The notes under the pieces were generated by a model. The model did no database searches. It saw nothing but the letters and a program-made list of their open reading frames with translations, and was not told the DNA's origin. DNA of 9,097 nucleotides from JAQCEJ01 sp046160425 (GTDB lineage Bacteria > Planctomycetota > Planctomycetia > Planctomycetales > Planctomycetaceae): contig JBJXGP010000218.1 in NCBI GenBank assembly GCA_046160425.1, forward strand, positions 1-9,097. Direction: 5' to 3'. Of the stretch, positions 4,922 through 9,097 are shown one piece after another. The stretch's first letter is position 1, and each line of letters begins with the position of its first letter. Position numbers and translations under genes: made by a program.

Positions 4922-6476
4922 AGACCCCCTGCTCGGGGATCACCTTCAGGCTCTGTTCGACATGGGCGATCAGGCTCTGGATCGCCTGCGGATCGCGATG
5001 CGGCTTGCCGCTCACCGTCACGTAGATCGGGCTGGTGTGGGCGTATAACTCGCGGCCGAGTTCGTTTCTTGGGCGGACTTCCTGTAACGCAGGATCTTCC
5101 TTCACCGACGGCGGGGGTGTCCGCAGGGCGAACCAGCCCGAACGTGACACATCGAATGACTTGTCGAACTCGGCGGCGAAATGACCTTCGATGGCGTGCG
5201 TCTCAGCGGTCGCGAGCACCTCGCCGTTGTGGATCAGTTCGAGCGTCTTGAAATCGGTCCGGCCGAGTCCCCTCCCCACGATGCGAACCATGCGCGGCTC
5301 GGTAAGCTCGATGTCGTCCCCGGGGGTGGCGTCGTCGATCGTGAGTTCGAGTAGCGGGCCGTTGGTGATGAAGCCTCTTCCCGCTTTGAGGCCGGCGAGC
5401 CAGTTTTCGGTCGTCAGTTCGCCTTCGAGGGGAATGTAGACGCGCGAGAAATCGTAGAGGAACCAGTCGGTCCCGGTCGAAAAGGGGACGCGGTACCCGG
5501 CGTTGAGGAGTCGATAAAAACTCTCCTTGTAACTGCTGCGAATGCCGCCGTCGAAAATATTGAGAGCGTCGATTTGCCCTTTCACGTACTGCGGAATCGA
5601 TTCGCGTCCGTAATCGTTGTGGCACCAGACGATCGTCGCCCCGTCGTCGCGAGCCTGGCGAATCCCGCGATCGAGGGGAATGCCGTCGTCTCCCGTTTTC
5701 GAGATATCGGGGCCGATGCTCACGGGGAGAATCATGCGCGGATTGTTCAGCAGCATCACATGCCCGAATCCTTCCTTGCCGCCGGTGAAGTTGTTGCGAT
5801 GTTCTTCGCCGTTCGCGAAAATGATCCCCGTTTGCGCGGCGAGCCGCGCGAGATCCTCCGCCGTATACCGATTGGAGATGTAATCCTGATTGGCGATGGC
5901 CCGTTCGAGATAGGAGACGAATAATAAATCAAGCCCATCGGCGACGGTGACTTCGCGCAGATACCGCTCGCTGTCATCGCGAGTGAGCTTCATCAGGTGG
6001 AGGTGCGTGTTCCCGCCGTGAATGTTTCGCGAAGCGAGCGACGAAAATCGCCGGAGCGAAAGACTGATCTCGGCGTCGCTTTTCGCTGTGAGATCGATTT
6101 CGCGCGTGGTGACTTCGGTTTCGAGTCCTGAAAACGCCGAGATCATCAAGCGTTCGCGGGGAAGTTTGACCGTCGCCGCTCGCGGGAGGACCGACCATTC
6201 TTCGATGCCGGGTTGATCGCCGGTCCCCGCGTTCTGAATGCCGAGTCCCCGATTGAGTAGTTCGGGGAGATCGACGATCTCCCCCCGCGCATTGACGACT
6301 TTGATCAATCCCGGCTGCGTTTGACCGGTCTCGCCGTCGACGATTTCGAGCGTCGCCGAGCAGGTTTCGACCGGCTGGCCGATCCCCCAGCGGAGGAGTA
6401 TCAGCATCATCGCCGCCGAGAGCAACGCCGTCCCCGATTTGACGAGGTGTCGACGGGCAGGGAAGGAATGTCGCAT
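4845..6476 (-). CDS. CehA/McbA-like PHP-fold metallohydrolase, membrane-anchored or exported
   Basis: A 543-residue protein. The N-terminus is basic (RRHLVK) followed by a hydrophobic stretch at about 16-32, a signal peptide or anchor. Residues of about 40-145 form a beta-rich region of carboxypeptidase-regulatory style. The catalytic PHP-like domain follows: NTHLHL with His158 and His160, NGEEHRNN (222-229), FGHVMLLN with His239, WCHND with His286, and STGTDW with Asp337. These are the usual metal-ligand positions of the CehA/McbA family, whose characterised members hydrolyse carbamate or amide substrates. A C-terminal beta domain from about 385 carries a helical tail. The ATG at 6476 has a modest AAGGGA-type site upstream. 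Its stop overlaps the end of the convergent membrane-protein gene. The natural substrate cannot be read from the sequence. Confidence 0.85.
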   Translation of the reverse strand: MRHSFPARRHLVKSGTALLSAAMMLILLRWGIGQPVETCSATLEIVDGETGQTQPGLIKVVNARGEIVDLPELLNRGLGIQNAGTGDQPGIEEWSVLPRAATVKLPRERLMISAFSGLETEVTTREIDLTAKSDAEISLSLRRFSSLASRNIHGGNTHLHLMKLTRDDSERYLREVTVADGLDLLFVSYLERAIANQDYISNRYTAEDLARLAAQTGIIFANGEEHRNNFTGGKEGFGHVMLLNNPRMILPVSIGPDISKTGDDGIPLDRGIRQARDDGATIVWCHNDYGRESIPQYVKGQIDALNIFDGGIRSSYKESFYRLLNAGYRVPFSTGTDWFLYDFSRVYIPLEGELTTENWLAGLKAGRGFITNGPLLELTIDDATPGDDIELTEPRMVRIVGRGLGRTDFKTLELIHNGEVLATAETHAIEGHFAAEFDKSFDVSRSGWFALRTPPPSVKEDPALQEVRPRNELGRELYAHTSPIYVTVSGKPHRDPQAIQSLIAHVEQSLKVIPEQGVFNDEQTREAILAIYRQTLEELKQRR

Positions 6477-6546
6477 GGGATTTCCCTTGATGGCGAGAGT
6501 CTCGAACGGGAAAAGATGTTAGAATTGCATGGGATGTTTACGCGAA

Positions 6547-6564
6547 CGGATATAATTCTATCCG
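6547..6564. promoter_or_regulatory. Hairpin or dyad enclosing a TATAAT box
   Basis: CGGATA (6547-6552) pairs with TATCCG (6559-6564) over 6 nt. A perfect TATAAT lies at 6551-6556 on the plus strand, with a poor TTGCAT -35 twenty nt ahead. It could be a promoter-operator about 70 bp upstream of the metallohydrolase gene, but the -35 is weak and the assignment is tentative. Confidence 0.3.
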
Positions 6565-6588
6565 CAGCGTGATCAATAAAGAATATTC

Positions 6589-6790
6589 GCCACAAAAAAC
6601 GCAAAATAGACGCGAAAAGTAAAGCAGAACTAACCACAGAGACACAGAGAACACAGTGGTTAGATGAGAGGGAGACAGGGCGATGTTAAATCCTGTCACT
6701 TCCGATCACTTTATCTCCCCTCCTGATTGCCTCGGTATTTTCTGTGAATTAAAAGCTATTCTTCGCGATCTTTGCGTCTTAGCGGTAAAA
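6589..6790. repeat. Composite inverted-repeat element
   Basis: The outer arms, near 6589-6620 and 6757-6790, are imperfect reverse complements built on ACGCAAA and CGCGAA words. Inside are TAACCAC (6631-6637) with GTGGTTA (6656-6662), enclosing an ACAGAGACACAGAGA tract, and a smaller stem GACAGG/CCTGTC. The element resembles in style the repeat at 2602-2700. It is probably a dispersed non-coding repeat. Confidence 0.6.
6727..6755 (+). promoter_or_regulatory. Possible promoter for the acyl-CoA dehydrogenase gene
   Basis: TTGCCT (6727-6732) and TAAAAG (6750-6755), separated by 17 nt, each match the sigma-70 consensus at four of six positions. The leader would then be about 105 nt and would include the right arm of the repeat. 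Confidence 0.25.
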
Positions 6791-6865
6791 GATGGATTCG
6801 CTAAAAATTGCCCAGAATGGCACGATAATAATTGCGAGGCATTCTCGAGTTGAAAGGAAATCACA

Positions 6866-8587
6866 ATGCCCATCTCTCCAGCCGATGTGCAAAAGCAGTT
6901 GCGTCAGGCGGAAGAACTGTTGTTTTCCGGTCCGTCGCGCTCCGGCTTCGCGCACGATCTCTATTTCGGCCGCTTTCGCACCGAGGCGATCATCCCCTCG
7001 CCGCAACTCACGCCAGAGGAGCGAGCACAGGGGGACATCATTGTCGAGGCGACGCGGCAGTTCGCCGAGCAGCAGATCGACCCCGACCTGATCGACCGGC
7101 AAGCCGACATCCCCACGTCGGTGATTCAGGGATTGGGAAAGATTGGCGTCCTTGGCGCGGCCGTTTCGGCGGAGCATGGCGGACAAGGGCTCTCGCAGCA
7201 AAACTACTGCCGCATCATGGAGATCATCGGCGGTCGTTGCGGCTCGACGGCGGTCTTCGTCAACGCGCATCATTCGATCGGCCTCCGCGCGCTCGAACTC
7301 TTCGGCACGCCCGCACAAAAAGCGCGCTGGATGAAGCCGCTGGCGTGCGGCGACAAGATCGCCGCGTTTGCGCTGACCGAACCCGAAGCGGGTTCTGACG
7401 CCAGCAACGTGCAGACGCGGGCCGTGCCGACCGATGACGGCAGCGGCTACAAACTCACCGGTCAGAAGCGTTACATCACGAACGGCGCGATCGCCGACGT
7501 CTTGACGGTGATGGCGCGAACTCCCGACGCCAACGAACCCGACGGCAAAATCACCGCATTCCTCGTCACTCCCGACATGCCCGGCTTCCAGGTGGTCGAA
7601 CCGCGCATGGAAAAAGTCGGCATCCGCGGAACGGCGACTGGTCGGCTCGCTTTCGATGAGATGTTCGTCCCGAAAGAGAACGTTCTCGGTCCGCTCGGCA
7701 AGGGACTCAAAGTCGCCCTCACCGTGCTTGACTTCGGTCGCACGACGTTCGGAGCAAGCTGCACCGGCGCCGCGAAATTCTGTCTCGCCAAAGCGATCGC
7801 GCATGCAAAAGAGCGGAAGCAATTCGGCCGCACGCTGGGCGAATTCGAACTCGTCCGCGATAAAATCGCCAACATCGCCGCCGAGACGTTCGCGATGGAA
7901 TCGGCCACGTATCACACCGCCGCGCTGATCGACAGCGGAGCGGACGATTACATGCTCGAAACGGCGATGCTCAAGGTCTTCGCCAGCGATTCGCTCTGGA
8001 AAACCGTCAACGACACGCTGCAAATCTACGGCGGAGCCGGTTTCTTCACCGATCAGCCGTTCGAGCGAATGATGCGCGATTCGCGGTTGAACCTGATCGG
8101 CGAAGGGGCGAACGACGTGCTCCGCTGTTTCATCGCGATGGTCGGCTTCCGCCACGTGGGGAAGGAACTCGAAGCGACCCTCAAGCAGCCCTGGACGATC
8201 AAGCGGCTATGGCGTTCGAATCCGGCGATCCCCGTCCCGCACCGCCTGCTGGCCGACGCCGCCCGGTCGTTGAGTTGGCAGATCGGCAAGTTCGGTCGCG
8301 TCTGCCGCAACACGTTGATCAAGTATCGGCAAAAGATTCTCGATCAACAGATGGTGCAAGCCCGCATCGGCGACATCGCGACCGAACTGTTCATGTCAAG
8401 CTGCGTCTACGCCCGCCTGGGTGATGTGTTGCAACACGCATCGTCCGGCGAAGACCGCGAGAAGACATTACACACGGGGCTGTATTACATCCATCAGGCT
8501 GCGAAGCGCAACGAACAACGCTTCGGAGCGCTCGCCGATAATCACGATGAGCTGCTGAATCAGACAGCGACGGCGTGGCTGGGGTGA
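6866..8587 (+). CDS. Acyl-CoA dehydrogenase, long form with C-terminal extension
   Basis: An FAD-dependent flavoenzyme that introduces the alpha-beta double bond into acyl-CoA thioesters, passing electrons to an electron-transfer flavoprotein. At 573 residues it has the usual three-part fold: an N-terminal helical domain (about 50-165), a middle beta domain (about 166-270) with the signature FALTEPEAGSD (168-178), and a C-terminal helical domain (about 280-425) with ERKQFGR (316-322) and QIYGGAGF (386-393). The likely catalytic base is Glu413 in GEGANDVLR, the position used by VLCAD-type enzymes (EGTNDILR). The further 140 residues resemble the extra C-terminal domain of VLCAD and ACAD9, which suggests membrane association and longer-chain substrates, by inference. 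The start is supported by AAGGAAA ahead of the ATG. A long antisense open frame across the gene is a shadow. Confidence 0.95.
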   Translation: MPISPADVQKQLRQAEELLFSGPSRSGFAHDLYFGRFRTEAIIPSPQLTPEERAQGDIIVEATRQFAEQQIDPDLIDRQADIPTSVIQGLGKIGVLGAAVSAEHGGQGLSQQNYCRIMEIIGGRCGSTAVFVNAHHSIGLRALELFGTPAQKARWMKPLACGDKIAAFALTEPEAGSDASNVQTRAVPTDDGSGYKLTGQKRYITNGAIADVLTVMARTPDANEPDGKITAFLVTPDMPGFQVVEPRMEKVGIRGTATGRLAFDEMFVPKENVLGPLGKGLKVALTVLDFGRTTFGASCTGAAKFCLAKAIAHAKERKQFGRTLGEFELVRDKIANIAAETFAMESATYHTAALIDSGADDYMLETAMLKVFASDSLWKTVNDTLQIYGGAGFFTDQPFERMMRDSRLNLIGEGANDVLRCFIAMVGFRHVGKELEATLKQPWTIKRLWRSNPAIPVPHRLLADAARSLSWQIGKFGRVCRNTLIKYRQKILDQQMVQARIGDIATELFMSSCVYARLGDVLQHASSGEDREKTLHTGLYYIHQAAKRNEQRFGALADNHDELLNQTATAWLG

Positions 8588-8596
8588 AGGAGGAGT

Positions 8597-8625
8597 GGGG
8601 GAGGGGGAGAGTGGGAGAGGGGGGG
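8597..8625 (+). other. G-quadruplex-capable tract after the acyl-CoA dehydrogenase stop
   Basis: G-runs at 8597-8601, 8603-8607, 8613-8615 and 8619-8625, with loops of 1-5 nt, form a clear four-tract motif on the coding strand, starting 9 nt after the TGA at 8585-8587. It shares an exact 18-mer with the tract at 3555-3572. Confidence 0.65.
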
Positions 8626-8640
8626 TGAAGACAACGCGAG

Positions 8641-8660
8641 CGGGGAGTGTGAACTCCCTG
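8641..8660. terminator. GNRA-capped hairpin between convergent genes
   Basis: GGGAGT (8643-8648) pairs with ACTCCC (8653-8658) around the tetraloop GTGA, which is of the GNRA class in RNA. A G-T and a C-G pair extend the stem. Lying between two converging stop codons it is a reasonable transcription-end structure for the plus strand. No T-tract follows. Confidence 0.5.
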
Positions 8661-8733
8661 TCCCCTCGAACTCTTCACAACACCTCGACACCGAACTCTC
8701 TCAACATGCGGCATACGGCGAGCAGCGAAACCC

Positions 8734-9097
8734 CTATCGGGCGAGATTCGCGCGCACTCCAAGCCCCGGCTTCGTCGGCAATGTCACATGGGCGTTGACG
8801 GGAACCGGTTCATCGAGAAACGGCTGATGCCAATTGGCGGGGGCCGGCTCGGCCCAGCAGGGGAGCGGAAAATATTCGACCATCGGGATGTTCGTCATCG
8901 CCGCCGCGAAATGCAAATGCGTGATGCAGTAAGCGTGCGGGATCACCGTCAATCCGGAAGCCGAGGCGAGAGCCGCGATCTTGCGGGCTTCGGTGAATCC
9001 GCCGCAGCGACGCAAGTCGGGCTGCAAGATATCCATCGCGTCCATGTCGATGATCTGCTGAAATCCGTAGCGGGTGAATTCGTGCTCTCCGCCCGAA
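8734..9097 (-). CDS. Mandelate racemase/muconate lactonizing-type enolase-superfamily enzyme, C-terminal part
   Basis: Only the last 120 residues are in the window; the gene begins beyond 9097. The visible end of the barrel domain carries the enolase-superfamily pattern. Numbering from the first visible codon (9094-9096), Glu4 in GGEHEFTRYGF, Asp27 in ILQPD, His54 in VIPHA and Glu74 in MVEYF are spaced 23, 27 and 20 residues apart. These are the same spacings as Glu247, Asp270, His297 and Glu317 of mandelate racemase, so the third metal ligand, the His-Asp dyad and the late glutamate are all present. Members of this subgroup are mostly sugar-acid dehydratases or racemases acting by Mg2+-assisted proton abstraction. 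The substrate is not determined, and the lysine side of the active site is outside the window. The stop is TAG at 8734-8736. Confidence 0.9.
   Translation of the reverse strand, partial: SGGEHEFTRYGFQQIIDMDAMDILQPDLRRCGGFTEARKIAALASASGLTVIPHAYCITHLHFAAAMTNIPMVEYFPLPCWAEPAPANWHQPFLDEPVPVNAHVTLPTKPGLGVRANLAR

Larger units (their letters stand above)
6477..6865. other. Divergent intergenic region rich in inverted repeats
   Basis: These 389 bp separate two divergent genes and hold no credible gene. They contain a hairpin with a TATAAT loop (6547-6564), an outer imperfect inverted repeat (arms near 6589-6620 and 6757-6790), an inner TAACCAC/GTGGTTA pair (6631-6662) and GACAGG/CCTGTC (6674-6697). 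Both genes must take their promoters from here or from inside the repeats. Confidence 0.7.

Noticed and set aside
6779..8155. 458-codon open frame on the minus strand across the acyl-CoA dehydrogenase gene
   Set aside because: It is antisense to a clear flavoenzyme with all family motifs. The translation is rich in Arg, Asp, Glu and His without domain structure, typical of a shadow in GC-rich DNA.

Overview
The window looks like part of a planctomycete-type chromosome. This is an inference from GC-rich, loosely packed genes, a characteristic gene mix (amidohydrolase-2, secreted kelch propeller, CehA/McbA-like metallohydrolase, long acyl-CoA dehydrogenase, enolase-superfamily enzyme) and the dispersed repeats between genes. 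No rRNA, tRNA, CRISPR array, transposase or integrase is visible.

Layout: 1-311 holds no convincing gene but has two hairpins of the same design. A metal-dependent amidohydrolase (312-1157) and an exported six-bladed kelch protein (1213-2511) follow with a 55-bp gap and probably form one transcription unit. The gap 2512-2770 carries a large inverted repeat. Next is an unrecognised cytosolic protein with a TTG start (2771-3550), followed directly by a G-rich tract able to form a G-quadruplex.

The most unusual part is 3666-4844. Two small orphan genes, a 158-aa soluble protein and a four-helix membrane protein, are each preceded by one copy of a diverged direct repeat of about 117 bp. The repeat similarity stops at a GTT just before each gene's ribosome-binding region, which suggests a cassette-like accessory insertion. 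The membrane gene runs 77 bp into the end of the convergent CehA-like gene, so its natural C-terminus may have been lost.

From 4845 ordinary metabolic genes resume: an exported PHP-fold metallohydrolase of the CehA/McbA type on the minus strand (4845-6476), a 389-bp divergent intergenic region with composite inverted repeats, a 573-aa acyl-CoA dehydrogenase (6866-8587), and the C-terminal part of a mandelate racemase-type enzyme on the minus strand that runs off the window (8734-9097). The last two genes converge on a gap holding a second G-quadruplex tract and a GNRA-capped hairpin.

Apart from the amidohydrolase/kelch pair there is no obvious shared pathway. The genes read as separate catabolic functions for sugar acids, acyl-CoAs and amide or ester substrates.
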